Assembly (NCBI RefSeq): GCF_900100255.1
Contig: NZ_FMTS01000002.1
Location: 149,400-213,399, forward strand
Source: Asticcacaulis taihuensis
Lineage (GTDB): Bacteria; Pseudomonadota; Alphaproteobacteria; Caulobacterales; Caulobacteraceae
Direction of reading: 5' to 3'
DNA: 64,000 nt
Shown: positions 36,594 through 45,815 of the stretch, piece by piece
Position numbering within the stretch: the first letter of the stretch is position 1
Layout: every line of letters starts with the position of its first letter
Translations under genes and position numbers: made by a program
Notes under the pieces: model-generated
What the model was told of the DNA's origin: nothing
What the model saw: only the letters and a program-made list of their open reading frames with translations
Databases searched by the model: none

Positions 36594-37964
36594 TTAAGCC
36601 GCGCTGGAGCCACTCTGCGGGGCCGGGACGCTGAGGCCCGCCGCCGTATATTCGTTCAGCTTGTTGCGCAGGGTGCGGATCGAAATGCCGAGGATGTTGG
36701 CGGCATGGGTCCGATTGCCCAGGCAGTGCGACAGGGTATCGAGGATCAGCTTCTGCTCGACCTCGGCCACCGTCGAGCCGACGAACGAACGCGCGGCGCT
36801 TTGCGCGGCCTCGGCGGCGCGGTTGACATAGTCCATGCCGATCGGGGCTACCGGGTTAAGCGGCTGGCCATCCGGCAGGCGGATCGCTTCGGCGTCGATT
36901 TCCGCACCCGTGGAGAGCAGCACGGCGCGGTGCATGGCGTTTTCCAGCTCACGCACATTGCCCGGCCACGGATGGGCCTGAAGGCGGCGCTTGGCCTCCA
37001 GCGAGATTGGCTTCAGCGCAATGGCGTTGGCTTCGGAATACTTCTTGGCAAAGTGTTCCGACAGCGCCAGGATATCGGCCGGGCGCTCACGCAGCGGCGG
37101 CAGGGCCAGGTTGATGACATTGAGACGATACAGCAGGTCTTCGCGGAAGGTGCCCTCTTTCACAGCCTGAGCGAGGTTGCGGTTGGAAGTGGCCAGCACG
37201 CGGATATTGACCGGCACCGGCTTGGCGCCGCCGACGCGATCAATGACGCGCTCCTGAAGCGCGCGCAGCAGCTTGGCCTGCAAACGCGCGTCCATTTCGG
37301 AGATTTCGTCCAGCAGCAGCGTGCCGCCATCGGCCTCCTCGAACTTGCCGATACGGCGGGCCATCGCCCCGGTGAAGGCGCCCTTTTCGTGACCGAACAG
37401 TTCCGATTCCAGCAGATTATCGGGAATGGCCGCGCAGTTGACCGAGATGAACGGCCGCTGGGCGCGCTTGCTCTTTTCGTGCAGGTAGCGCGCCATCACT
37501 TCCTTGCCGACGCCGCTTTCGCCGGTGATCAGGATGGAGGCGTCGGAGGCCGCCACCTGGTCGGCCAGTTTCAGCACGGCCTGCATGGAGGGATCGACGG
37601 TCACCAGCGGGCGCGAATCGTCCGACACGGCGGCCAGCACCGCCGCGATCAGTTCGGCATCGGGCGGCAGGGGGATGAATTCCTTCGCGCCCTGGCTGAT
37701 GGCGAAGGCCGCCTTGCGCGGGTCCGGATTGACGCCGCAGGCCACGACCGTGACGAAGATGTGCTCGCGCTCGTTCGCCTCGATCAGCGACTTGATGTCG
37801 AGTTCGTAATCGACCATCAAAAGGTCCGCGCCCTGGCCTTTCAGCAGGGCGGCGGTGGCTTGCGTCGGGGTTTCGACATGGGCCACCTTGGCGCCGGTTT
37901 CCATGGCCATCTTGACCGCGACGGAGAGCTGGCCGCTCAGCTTGCCTACAACTAACAGTCTCAT
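36594..37964 (-). CDS. flbD: Sigma-54-dependent flagellar regulator FlbD
   Basis: A 456-residue NtrC-family activator. The N-terminal receiver-like domain (1-115) is divergent, as in Caulobacter FlbD. The AAA+ core has Walker A GESGVGKE (148-155), GAFTGA (195-200) for sigma-54 contact, and LLLDEISEMD. The C-terminus is a Fis-type helix-turn-helix (GNRTHAANILGISIRTLRNKLNEY). FlbD activates late (hook and flagellin) promoters and represses fliF. It is the last gene of the fliF operon and overlaps fliN by four bases. The sigma-54 site at 52153 is a likely target. Confidence 0.96.
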   Translation of the reverse strand: MRLLVVGKLSGQLSVAVKMAMETGAKVAHVETPTQATAALLKGQGADLLMVDYELDIKSLIEANEREHIFVTVVACGVNPDPRKAAFAISQGAKEFIPLPPDAELIAAVLAAVSDDSRPLVTVDPSMQAVLKLADQVAASDASILITGESGVGKEVMARYLHEKSKRAQRPFISVNCAAIPDNLLESELFGHEKGAFTGAMARRIGKFEEADGGTLLLDEISEMDARLQAKLLRALQERVIDRVGGAKPVPVNIRVLATSNRNLAQAVKEGTFREDLLYRLNVINLALPPLRERPADILALSEHFAKKYSEANAIALKPISLEAKRRLQAHPWPGNVRELENAMHRAVLLSTGAEIDAEAIRLPDGQPLNPVAPIGMDYVNRAAEAAQSAARSFVGSTVAEVEQKLILDTLSHCLGNRTHAANILGISIRTLRNKLNEYTAAGLSVPAPQSGSSAA

Positions 37965-38290
37965 TGACCCGAATCCTCGCTCTTGATGATTTCCGTCATG
38001 GTCACGCCCAGACGATCATCGACCACCACCACTTCGCCACGGGCGACCAGGCGGTTATTTACATAAATATCAATGGCTTCCCCGACCTTGCGATCGAGTT
38101 CCAGCACGCTGCCCTGCCCCAGCCGCAGAAGCTGGGAGACGGACATATAGCTCTTGCCCAGCACGGCCGAGATATTGACCGGCACATCGAAGACCGGCGC
38201 CAGGTCGGCGGCCGACTTGTCGCCCTCGTCCTCCGGCCCCGGTCCGGGGATGCCGGTATCTTCAAAATCTTCCAGACCCAGATCGGCCAT
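37961..38290 (-). CDS. fliN: Flagellar motor switch protein FliN
   Basis: A 109-residue protein with an acidic N-terminus and the C-terminal SpoA domain (VPVNISAVLGKSYMSVSQLLRLGQGSVLELDRKVGEAIDIYVNNRLVARGEV). It forms part of the switch/C-ring and binds CheY and FlbE/FliH. It is translationally coupled to flbD. Confidence 0.95.
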   Translation of the reverse strand: MADLGLEDFEDTGIPGPGPEDEGDKSAADLAPVFDVPVNISAVLGKSYMSVSQLLRLGQGSVLELDRKVGEAIDIYVNNRLVARGEVVVVDDRLGVTMTEIIKSEDSGQ

Positions 38291-38325
38291 GACTTACTCC
38301 TTACTCATGGGTGCGGTTTTGGTGC

Positions 38326-38973
38326 CTAGCGGTCATCGTGATGACCGCGTGAATTATGATAGACCTCGGCTTCGAGGGCTTCGTTCAGGGCATGTTCGAG
38401 CGCCTCGAACACGGATTGCGGGTTATATTCGGCACGGCCGTCGCTCCACACTACCTCGAAGCCGCCTTTCGGCAGGCTCGGGTTGTCGCGGAACTGCACG
38501 GTGCCGGTAAAGCCGGCCAGCATGGCGGCTTCCTCGGCGGCGGATTTCAGTTCGTCGCTCGGATTGCTGGCGAAGAGTACCAGGCGCGTCGCCGGCTCAA
38601 TCTCCTGGCTCAGCGCATCGAGTGCGGCGGTCAGGGGCGCTTCGGGGAAACGCTCCAGCGCCTCGGCGGCGATCTTCTGCGCGCAGACGAGCGCCAGCCG
38701 GACGGCGGCTTCCTTGTGAGCGTGGATAGCGTCGGTCAGGCCGCCAAGCCCTTGCTGCGCAGCGTCAGCGAGCGATTGCAGGGCAGCGGACTGCGCCATC
38801 TGCGCGCGGGCCAGGGCCGAGTTTTCACCGGCGGCCTGGGCCGATTTGCGGATGTCCTCGACCTCTTCGGGCGTATAGAATTTCTTCTCGCGCGGTGGCG
38901 GCGCGGAAACGATGCGGCCGCCATCGCCGAAGACGGTGCCAAACTCGAAACGCTTGTGAACGGGCTGGGTCAT
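38326..38973 (-). CDS. flbE: FliH-like flagellar assembly protein FlbE
   Basis: A 215-residue protein. The start MTQPVHKRFEFG at 38973 has GGGAG seven bases upstream; the frame runs to 39054 only because it reads into a family A repeat. The middle is a long helix (YTPEEVEDIRKSAQAAGENSALARAQMAQ), and the C-terminal half resembles the FliH/V-ATPase-E domain (AALDALSQEIEPATRLVLFASNPSDELK, then GGFEVVWSDGRAEYNPQ). FliH regulates FliI at the export gate. The gene order fliF-fliG-flbE-fliN-flbD is that of Caulobacter. Confidence 0.88.
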   Translation of the reverse strand: MTQPVHKRFEFGTVFGDGGRIVSAPPPREKKFYTPEEVEDIRKSAQAAGENSALARAQMAQSAALQSLADAAQQGLGGLTDAIHAHKEAAVRLALVCAQKIAAEALERFPEAPLTAALDALSQEIEPATRLVLFASNPSDELKSAAEEAAMLAGFTGTVQFRDNPSLPKGGFEVVWSDGRAEYNPQSVFEALEHALNEALEAEVYHNSRGHHDDR

Positions 38974-38996
38974 GCGACGGCTCCCGTCAGTAAGAA

Positions 38997-39154
38997 GAAG
39001 TAAGACACCCCACCACCACGCCATGAAGAATGGCGCGGTCCCCCTCCCCGACAAGTCGGGGAGGTATAAGCGTTTACGCCCTTCTTATACCTCCCCAGCT
39101 TGCTGGGGAGGGGGACCGTGAGCGAAGCGAATGGTGGTGGGGTTTCTTGCTTAA
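38997..39154. repeat. Family A intergenic repeat, copy 4, inside the fliF operon
   Basis: A full copy with CACCCCACCACCAC, GCGGTCCCCCTCCCC, GGGGAGGTATAAG, CTTATACCTCCCC, GGGGAGGGGGACCG and GTGGTGGGGTTTCTTGC. Its halves can pair over most of their length. It occupies nearly the whole gap between fliG and flbE and would form a large hairpin in the operon mRNA. Confidence 0.88.
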
Positions 39155-39171
39155 ATCTTGAAGCAACAAAC

Positions 39172-40203
39172 TTAATAAATAAGCTCATCATCGCCTCCCT
39201 GACCGGCCAGCATGATTTCGCCCTTGGCGGCGAGATCCTTGGCGACCTGCACCATGGCCATCTGCGCGGCGTCGACATCCTTGAGCCGCACCGGCCCCAT
39301 CGATTCCATGTCGTCGCGCATGATCTTGGCGGCGCGTTCGGACATGTTGGACATGAACATGTCGCGCAAACTGTCCGACGATCCCTTGAGCGCCAGGGCC
39401 AGTTGGTCCTTTTCCACCGCGCGCAGCAGGGTCTGCACACCGCCCGGATCGAGCTTCGACAGGTCTTCGAAGACGAACATCAGGGCGCGGATGCGCTCGG
39501 CGGATTCGCGGTTGCGTTCTTCCAAGGCGGCCACGAAACGGCTTTCGGTCTGGCGGTCGAAATTGTTGAAGATTTCGGCCATCAGTTCGTGCGAGTCGCG
39601 CTTTGACGTGCGCGCCAGGTTGGACATGAATTCGATGCGCAGGGTCTGCTCGATCTTGTCGAGGATTTCGCGCTGCACCGGCTCCATGCGCAGCATCCGC
39701 TGCACGCATTCGAGCGCGAAATCTTCCGGCAGGGAAGACAGCACGCGCGCGGCATGATCGGCCTTGATTTTGGAGAGGACGACGGCCACGGTCTGCGGAT
39801 ATTCGTTCTTCAGGTAATTGGCCAGCACCGCCTCATTGACGTTGCCGAGCTTGTCCCACATGGTCCGGCCGGCGGGGCCGCGAATTTCCTCCATCAGCGC
39901 CTCGACCTTGTCGGGCGGCAGGAAGTTGGTCAGCAGGCGCTGGGTCTGCTCATACGAGCCCATAATGGTGCCCGAATTGCTCATGCCGGAGACGAATTCG
40001 ACCAGCAGATCCTCGACCACATTCGACGTCACAGTGCCGAGCGACGACATGGCCTGCGAGATTTCCTTGATCTCTTCCTCATCGAGCGACTGCCACAGCG
40101 AGACATGCTCTTCGCCGAGCGCCAGCAGCACCACGGCCGCCTTTTCCACGCCGGAAAGCTTCCTGGGGTCGTCAATGATATTCTTGCGTGCGCCGAGAGC
40201 CAT
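39172..40203 (-). CDS. fliG: Flagellar motor switch protein FliG
   Basis: A 343-residue protein of normal length. The N-terminal domain ([22 protein letters not shown]) binds FliF; the middle has [27 protein letters not shown] (EHPQ-type motif); the C-terminal torque domain contains [33 protein letters not shown] with the charged residues that face the stator. It starts three bases after fliF, so it is co-transcribed. Confidence 0.97.
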   Translation of the reverse strand: MALGARKNIIDDPRKLSGVEKAAVVLLALGEEHVSLWQSLDEEEIKEISQAMSSLGTVTSNVVEDLLVEFVSGMSNSGTIMGSYEQTQRLLTNFLPPDKVEALMEEIRGPAGRTMWDKLGNVNEAVLANYLKNEYPQTVAVVLSKIKADHAARVLSSLPEDFALECVQRMLRMEPVQREILDKIEQTLRIEFMSNLARTSKRDSHELMAEIFNNFDRQTESRFVAALEERNRESAERIRALMFVFEDLSKLDPGGVQTLLRAVEKDQLALALKGSSDSLRDMFMSNMSERAAKIMRDDMESMGPVRLKDVDAAQMAMVQVAKDLAAKGEIMLAGQGGDDELIY

Positions 40204-40206
40204 CCC

Positions 40207-41880
40207 TTATCCCTCGTGCAGCCAGGAACGCAGGATCGACACCGATTCTTCCGGATGACGATCGACGAATTCCGACACCTTCTTGACCGAGGAGGCCCGC
40301 ACCTGGCCTTCGATACGCGCGATATCGATGCCCGATGCCTCATTCACCGAAGGCACCATGCCACCGCCACCGATCTGCGGGAAGCCGCTGTCGGCCGGCC
40401 CCGATACGCCCGGCACGGCACCGCCGCCGCCGGCCAACGCCATGCCGGCCGGCAGTTGCCCATCCGGGCCCGCCACCAGATAGTTGGTCGGCGCCGTAGT
40501 GATGTATTTGAGCAGCGGGCGCGCCACCAGGAACAGGGTCAAGAGGGCGACAACAAACAGCACGGCCACTTCCAGGGCGCGCATGATGTCGTTCTTGTCG
40601 AAATCGAACATCGACGCCTTGCCGCCGGTGCCGCCATTGACGTCGACATCGCCGTGGCTGAAGCGGATATTGGCCACCTGAACCTGATCGCCGCGTGTCT
40701 GGTCATAGCCGATGGCGGCCTTCACCAGGGTATCGATCTTCTGCATGTCTTCCGGCGAGCGCGCAGCATAGGCCGGCGGCGCCTTGCCATCCTTGGAAGG
40801 AGTCAGAATGCCATCCACCACGACGGCGACGGCCAGCTTCTTGATTTCTCCTGGGGCGGTAACGGACGTCGTCTTGGTGGTCGAGATTTCGTAATTGGTG
40901 GTTTCGGTCGTGCTGCCGCTCTGTTGGGTGGCGGTGGAGGCGCCGGGCTGCTGCGCACCGCCGGGGATATTGGCCGAGGCCGTCACCGCGCCGTTGCTGT
41001 TCGGGTCAGTCGTGCTGTCCTTCGACTCGGTCGTGGCGGTCGAGCGGACGACCTGGCCATCGGGGTTGTAATCGACCTTTTCCTGAGTGGTGGCGGTCTG
41101 GTCGAGATCGGCGGTGACGGTGACGCGCGCCGCGCCCGGACCGACCACGCCTTCGACGATATCGGTGATGCGCTTGCGCAGCTTGTCTTCCACCTCGTCA
41201 CGGTGCGCGGCGCCCAGGCCGTTGGCCGAGTCGTCGCCGCCCGCCGCCAGCAGGTGGTTGCGGTCATCGACAATGGTGACGTCGGACGGCTTCAGGTTGG
41301 GCACGGCGGAAGCGACAAGATTGCGGATGGCGCCGACCTGTTCGGCATTGGGATTGCCGCCGGAGAGGCCCAGCACGACCGTCGCCTTGGCCTGTTCCTG
41401 CGTCTCGCTGAACAGTTCGCGCTTGGGCATGACCAGGTGAACGCGCGTCGAGGAAACGCCCTTCAGCGTATTGATGGTGCGCGACAGCTCGCCTTCGAGG
41501 GCGCGCTGGTTATCGAGGTTCTGCACAAACTCGGTCTGGCCGAGCGTGGGGGCATTGTCGAAGATTTCATAACCGACCGACGCGGCGGTGGGCAGGCCCT
41601 TCGAGGCCAGCATCATGCGCGCCGTGGCCACCTTGTCGCGGTCGACCATGATGGCCGAACCGTCACCCTTGGCGGTGTATTTGATCCCGGCCTGGTCGAG
41701 ATTCTGGGTGATTTCGCCGGCTTCCTTGAGGTCGAGATTGGAATAGAGCAGGGACTGCGGCTGGGCGCTGACATGCAGGACGATGGCGGCGAGCACCGCG
41801 GCCACGCCGGCGGCGGCGCCCAGAATGGCCGTCAGCCGGCCGATACCGAACTTCTGTAAACCAGCGAAAAATGAGTCCAC
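40207..41880 (-). CDS. fliF: Flagellar MS-ring protein FliF
   Basis: A 557-residue membrane protein. There is one membrane segment at about 14-36, then the ring-building motifs (YSNLDLKEAGEITQNLDQAGIKY and RVHLVMPKRELFSETQEQAKATVVL). A Ser/Thr/Gly-rich loop at about 290-345 precedes a second membrane segment near 430-450, and the C-terminus (VRASSVKKVSEFVDRHPEESVSILRSWLHE) binds FliG. It is the first structural piece of the basal body and heads the operon, behind a CtrA box. Confidence 0.97.
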   Translation of the reverse strand: MDSFFAGLQKFGIGRLTAILGAAAGVAAVLAAIVLHVSAQPQSLLYSNLDLKEAGEITQNLDQAGIKYTAKGDGSAIMVDRDKVATARMMLASKGLPTAASVGYEIFDNAPTLGQTEFVQNLDNQRALEGELSRTINTLKGVSSTRVHLVMPKRELFSETQEQAKATVVLGLSGGNPNAEQVGAIRNLVASAVPNLKPSDVTIVDDRNHLLAAGGDDSANGLGAAHRDEVEDKLRKRITDIVEGVVGPGAARVTVTADLDQTATTQEKVDYNPDGQVVRSTATTESKDSTTDPNSNGAVTASANIPGGAQQPGASTATQQSGSTTETTNYEISTTKTTSVTAPGEIKKLAVAVVVDGILTPSKDGKAPPAYAARSPEDMQKIDTLVKAAIGYDQTRGDQVQVANIRFSHGDVDVNGGTGGKASMFDFDKNDIMRALEVAVLFVVALLTLFLVARPLLKYITTAPTNYLVAGPDGQLPAGMALAGGGGAVPGVSGPADSGFPQIGGGGMVPSVNEASGIDIARIEGQVRASSVKKVSEFVDRHPEESVSILRSWLHEG

Positions 41881-41968
41881 GCGCCAGACGCCCCATTACC
41901 AAACAGGCGGACAAACGCGTTCCCGACGCACCGACCACCGAACCAGGCAATAATTTCCCAGTGCGGGG

Positions 41969-41983
41969 TTAATTAGGCATTAA
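41969..41983 (-). promoter_or_regulatory. CtrA box upstream of fliF
   Basis: TTAATTAGGCATTAA fits the CtrA consensus TTAA-N7-TTAA exactly, 89 bases before the fliF start. fliF is a class II, CtrA-activated promoter in Caulobacter. The surrounding 41881-42140 region holds no gene and is AT-rich around the box. Confidence 0.82.
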
Positions 41984-42140
41984 TTTTTGATGGGAATTTT
42001 ATGAATTTAATCAGCCCTATGCGCGAAAAGGCTTATTCCGCAAGGCGCTTTGCTTTTCAAAACGGAATTAACTTTTTAACACGGGCACAGGCAGGGGGCG
42101 AGTGGCAGCCGTTCAAATTCACGTTATTGGCGAAGCGGTC

Positions 42141-42440
42141 TTAAGCCACCGTATGCCGGACTGGCGAAACACTCCACAAAACCGTCGCCTGGTCGATCAG
42201 GGCATGGACGGGTGAGTCGGCCAGTTCCATCATCACGCCGCCGGCGGCCGCCTCGCCATCCGCCACGGACGCCCAGATCAGCATGTCGACGATCAGGCCG
42301 TCGCTGCGTTCGCAGATGCGCCGCGAATGGAAGCCGGGCTGCCGCCTGAGCCAGGCATCGACATCGGCATTGGCGGCGATGAATTCGGCGCAGGTGCCGC
42401 GGGCCAGCCGGAAACTGGTGATCTCGACCGCTTCGCTCAT
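42141..42440 (-). CDS. Small ABM/dimeric alpha-beta-barrel-like hypothetical protein
   Basis: A 99-residue protein. The segment LARGTCAEFIAANADVDAWLRRQPGFHSRRICERSDGLIVDMLIWAS has the strand-helix-strand pattern and the Q-PGF turn seen in antibiotic-biosynthesis-monooxygenase-type barrels. The start ATG overlaps the upstream stop in TGATG, so it is coupled to the dehydrogenase-like gene. The function is unknown. Confidence 0.65.
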   Translation of the reverse strand: MSEAVEITSFRLARGTCAEFIAANADVDAWLRRQPGFHSRRICERSDGLIVDMLIWASVADGEAAAGGVMMELADSPVHALIDQATVLWSVSPVRHTVA

Positions 42441-42877
42441 CACAGGCGTTCCACATGCATCACGTCCGACAGGCCGCAGAAGGTCAATGCGTTCCGGATC
42501 AGGTCGGGCGATGCCTGCGCCTCCAGCATCAGGAGAGCGCCGTCGAATTTGAGCAGGCCTAGGCAGGCCTTGATATCGGCGTCGGCTTCCGTGCAGACGA
42601 TCAGGTCGAACGCGCCTTCGAGCGCGCGGTGCGTCATCGGATCATTGGTGGCGAAGTTATGATCGGCGCCCATCCACAACCGGTCGGTGGCGGATATGAC
42701 CGGCGCCAGCGCACTGACCTCGGCGCCGGTAGCGCGGGCAATTCGGATGGCCATATGGGCCAGGCCATCGGTGCCATATATGGCGACGCACTTGCCGACG
42801 CCGGCCTGGCGATGGCGCAGGAGGGAATGGAAGACGTGAGGGCGGGTGGCCGCGCCGCAGGCGGTTATGGAAGCCAT
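42440..42877 (-). CDS. Lone Rossmann domain of a zinc-type alcohol dehydrogenase (MDR) protein
   Basis: A 145-residue protein. The start at 42877 has GGAA upstream and reads MASITACGAATRPHVFHSLL. The core KCVAIYGTDGLAHMAIRIARATGAEVSAL is the NAD(P)-binding GxxGxxA segment of MDR dehydrogenases, followed by FDLIVCTEADADIKACLGLLKFDGALLML. The catalytic, zinc-binding N-terminal half is absent, so it is truncated or acts only as a nucleotide-binding partner. A divergent AraC gene suggests regulation. Confidence 0.72.
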   Translation of the reverse strand: MASITACGAATRPHVFHSLLRHRQAGVGKCVAIYGTDGLAHMAIRIARATGAEVSALAPVISATDRLWMGADHNFATNDPMTHRALEGAFDLIVCTEADADIKACLGLLKFDGALLMLEAQASPDLIRNALTFCGLSDVMHVERL

Positions 42878-43045
42878 GTCGTATTTCCGATGTTTGCTGA
42901 TAACCCAACATGCACTGGTCAGCGCATCCGGCGGTATAGCGATCCTGCAAGCCTTATGCACAATCCTGCAAAAGACGTGGATCAGCCATTTCCTGCGGAC
43001 GCGGCTCTGCTATGATCGGCTTCCCACATAATATACGGTTTCCTT

Positions 43046-43945
43046 ATGAGCCTGCCCTTTACGCCCTATCGTGAGCTTGCCGCGCTCATTGCCCGTTACG
43101 CCACGGAAGATGGCGATATCGGCACACCGATCGATGGTCTGTTCATCGGCCGCCGTTCCGCCCCCACCGAACCCTTCCACAAGGGGCAGCACGCCTGTTT
43201 CGCCCTAGTGGCGCAGGGGGCCAAGAGCGTCACGGTCGGGTCGGAGACCCACCATTACGGCGTGGGTTCGTGCATTGTGATCTCGCTCGACCTGCCGGTG
43301 ATTTCCTGCGTCACTGAAGCCAGCCCGGAGGTGCCGCAACTCGGCATGGGAATGCTGATCAATGGCGATCGACTGCGCGAGGTTATCGCCCGGCTTCCGG
43401 TTCCGCATCCGGCCTTCACCACCGCCCCGGTGCGCGGTGTCGGGGTCAATCAGGCGCCCCCGGAACTGCTCGATGCCGTTTTGCGCCTGCTGCGCCTGCT
43501 CGATACGCCGGCCGATATCCCCGCCATGGCGCCGCTGATCGAGCAGGAAATCCTCTACCGCCTGCTGACCGGCCCGGATGGCCCGCGCCTGCTCAATATC
43601 GCCCGCGCCGATACGCCGGGCAACCGGATCGCCCGCGCGGTGGCCTGGCTGCGCGAACACTATGCCCGGCCCCTGCGCATCGAAGACCTGGCCGGCGACT
43701 GCGGCATGAGCGTTTCCTCGCTGCACCACCATTTCAAGGCGGTGACCGCCCTAACGCCGGTGCAATACCAGAAGCAGTTGCGCCTGCATGAGGCCCGGCG
43801 GCTGATGCTGGTGGAGGCCTGCGATGCCGGCACAGCGGGCCACCGCGTCGGTTACCTGAGCCCGTCGCAGTTCAGCCGCGAATACAGCCGGCTATATGGC
43901 TGCCCGCCGGCGCGCGATATCGAAACCCTGCGCGTGCGGGCCTAA
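43046..43945 (+). CDS. AraC family regulator with YqhC-type N-terminal domain
   Basis: A 299-residue protein. The N-terminal half (GTPIDGLFIGRRSAPTEPFHKGQHACFALVAQGAKSVTVG, then CIVISLDLPVIS) is the AraC_N cupin-like domain found in YqhC, which in E. coli controls an aldehyde/alcohol dehydrogenase. The C-terminal two helix-turn-helix motifs are RIEDLAGDCGMSVSSLHHHFK and VGYLSPSQFSREYSRLYG. It is divergent from the MDR-fragment/ABM pair, its probable target. Confidence 0.9.
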   Translation: MSLPFTPYRELAALIARYATEDGDIGTPIDGLFIGRRSAPTEPFHKGQHACFALVAQGAKSVTVGSETHHYGVGSCIVISLDLPVISCVTEASPEVPQLGMGMLINGDRLREVIARLPVPHPAFTTAPVRGVGVNQAPPELLDAVLRLLRLLDTPADIPAMAPLIEQEILYRLLTGPDGPRLLNIARADTPGNRIARAVAWLREHYARPLRIEDLAGDCGMSVSSLHHHFKAVTALTPVQYQKQLRLHEARRLMLVEACDAGTAGHRVGYLSPSQFSREYSRLYGCPPARDIETLRVRA

Positions 43946-44062
43946 CCAGCCTTTCCAAGTTCCTGCCTGTTGATAGCGCTCCCAAAACCCGTTATCGAGA
44001 GGGAAAGCCTGCGGCGGATTTGCAAATCCAGACCACAAAAGGCGCCTATACAGTGAGGACAG

Positions 44063-45181
44063 ATGACCACCACGCCCGATACCACCGTCACCGGTAAAGC
44101 GCACTTTGAGGTACTCGATGGTCTGCGCGGCAGCGCCGCCGTTCTGGTCGTGCTGTTTCATATCATGGGCATGACCGTTTCCTGGGCCGATACCGGTCAG
44201 TTGCTCCACCATGCCGCCCTCGCCGTTGATTTCTTCTTTGTGTTGTCCGGCTTCGTCATTGCCTTCGCCTATGATGACCGCTGGAAGACCATGACAACGC
44301 GTCAGTTCATCCTGATCCGGCTGGTGCGCCTGCATCCGCTGGTTCTGCTGGGGGCGGTGCTCGGCCTGTTGAGCTTTATTTTCGATCCCTTCGCCACCAA
44401 CCAGAAGGCCATTCCGCTCGGCACGGTATTCAGCTATTTCGCCCTGATCTGCCTCCTGCTGCCGCACCCGCCCCTGCCCAACCGCTGGACCGATACCCAC
44501 AGCCTGAACAGCCCCGCCTGGTCGCTCTTGCAGGAATATATCGGCAACCTGGCCTATGCCCTGGTGCTGCGCCGCCTGGGCACGAAAACACTGGGCCTGC
44601 TTGTCGTTCTGGCCGGTGCGCTGCTGGCCTGGTGCGCCTGGGACAAGAATACGCTCGATCTCGGCTCCTACTGGGAGACCCTGTGGCAGGGCACGGCGCG
44701 CATGGCCTTTTCCTTCATGATGGGCCTGTGGCTCTATCGCGTCCGCGACCGTTTCCCGAAAATCCGTCTCGGCTGGATCGCCGCGACGATCGTGCTGGTG
44801 GCCGTCTTCGCCACACCGCTGATGCCGAAGGACTTGCCCGTTTTAGGCCAACACGCCAACGGCCTCTACGAAGTCTCGATGGTGATCGTGGTTTTTCCGC
44901 TGCTGATCCTCTGCGGCGCCCATTCGCAGATCCCCGCGCTGGAAATGGCGCTGTGCAAGTTCGCCGGGCGCATCTCCTACCCGATCTATATCCTGCACTA
45001 CCCGTTCCTGCTGATCTATATGAACTTTGTCACCTTCACCAAGCCGGACCTGCAAACCGCGCATATCGCCGGCGCGGCGGCCTTTGTGCTCGTTGTGACC
45101 TTCGCCTGGCTGGCGGTGAAATTCTTCGATGAACCGGTCCGCAACTGGCTGAAACCGCTGATACGAAGGGTAAAAGGTTAG
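44063..45181 (+). CDS. Acyltransferase family 3 (OafA/YrhL-like) membrane protein
   Basis: A 372-residue inner-membrane protein with about ten hydrophobic segments. It opens HFEVLDGLRGSAAVLVVLFHIMG, the R/H motif of the family, and contains AVDFFFVLSGFVIAFAYDDRW. The C-terminal part ISYPIYILHYPFLLIYM is also typical. Such enzymes O-acylate sugars of lipopolysaccharide, exopolysaccharide or other glycans. No glycan gene cluster is adjacent, so the target is unknown. Confidence 0.92.
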   Translation: MTTTPDTTVTGKAHFEVLDGLRGSAAVLVVLFHIMGMTVSWADTGQLLHHAALAVDFFFVLSGFVIAFAYDDRWKTMTTRQFILIRLVRLHPLVLLGAVLGLLSFIFDPFATNQKAIPLGTVFSYFALICLLLPHPPLPNRWTDTHSLNSPAWSLLQEYIGNLAYALVLRRLGTKTLGLLVVLAGALLAWCAWDKNTLDLGSYWETLWQGTARMAFSFMMGLWLYRVRDRFPKIRLGWIAATIVLVAVFATPLMPKDLPVLGQHANGLYEVSMVIVVFPLLILCGAHSQIPALEMALCKFAGRISYPIYILHYPFLLIYMNFVTFTKPDLQTAHIAGAAAFVLVVTFAWLAVKFFDEPVRNWLKPLIRRVKG

Positions 45182-45201
45182 ACAAGGCGCCCGCTTAAAC
45201 C

Positions 45202-45492
45202 CTATTGCGGCAAACTATCCGGCCATTGCTGCGCACCGTGAAGGACGCGCAATATGCGCACTTGATCAGATGTGACACGATAGGCGATCACATAGGGCAA
45301 TTGTGCCACGACAACTTCTCTGGTTCCCGTTATGCGTCCCGGACGGCCGCTTTCCGGGAAATCAACCAGCCGCTCCGCCTGAGCTTCTATGGCGCTATCC
45401 ACCTTTATTGCGGAGCGCGGGCTATCGGCTTCTATGAAGTCAAAAATACCGTTACGGTCGGCCAGGGCGAAGACAGACCATTCAAGCTTCAC
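45202..45492 (-). CDS. RelE/ParE-type toxin
   Basis: A 96-residue protein: LEWSVFALADRNGIFDFIEADSPRSAIKVDSAIEAQAERLVDFPESGRPGRITGTREVVVAQLPYVIAYRV, the RelE/ParE-fold pattern with the P-SGRPGR turn and a REVVV strand. It would act on ribosome-bound mRNA or on gyrase. The start overlaps the antitoxin stop by four bases. Confidence 0.9.
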   Translation of the reverse strand: MKLEWSVFALADRNGIFDFIEADSPRSAIKVDSAIEAQAERLVDFPESGRPGRITGTREVVVAQLPYVIAYRVTSDQVRILRVLHGAQQWPDSLPQ

Positions 45493-45791
45493 GCCTGGCC
45501 TTCGGCTTTGCTGAGGGCTTTTGCGCGACGAGCAGCAAAATGCGACTTGACGTCTTCGTCAGATATGGCGGGACGGGGGTCATCCAGCGCTTCCTGCACC
45601 TTGGTGCGAAACCACAGATCATGAGCCACCGCATCCACTGTCAGTCCGGCCGGCAAGGCACCTTCATTGGCGATGCGTGTCAACAGGATACGGATTGCAT
45701 CGGAAACCGTCAGGCCCATGTTACCGAGAACAATGCCGGCTCGCTCTTTTACGGACGCCTCGACGCGGGTTTGTACGGGTACGGAAGCCAT
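45489..45791 (-). CDS. RelB/DinJ-type antitoxin
   Basis: A 100-residue protein starting MASVPVQTRVEASVKERAGIVLGNMGLTVSDAIRILLTRIANEG, the ribbon-helix-helix of RelB/DinJ, followed by a basic-acidic C-terminal helix that should bind the toxin. AGGA before 45791 supports this start over 45809. A 12-bp inverted repeat at 45816-45843 lies just upstream. Confidence 0.9.
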   Translation of the reverse strand: MASVPVQTRVEASVKERAGIVLGNMGLTVSDAIRILLTRIANEGALPAGLTVDAVAHDLWFRTKVQEALDDPRPAISDEDVKSHFAARRAKALSKAEGQA

Positions 45792-45815
45792 GTGATCCTG
45801 CCTTTGCAACGGCTT

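Noticed and set aside
38974-39054. N-terminal extension of FlbE
   Set aside because: It is also repeat-derived; the start at 38973 has a proper ribosome binding site.
39754-41859. Long plus-strand frame opposite fliG/fliF
   Set aside because: Its His/Arg/Gly-rich composition is typical of shadow translation; the minus-strand flagellar genes are unambiguous.
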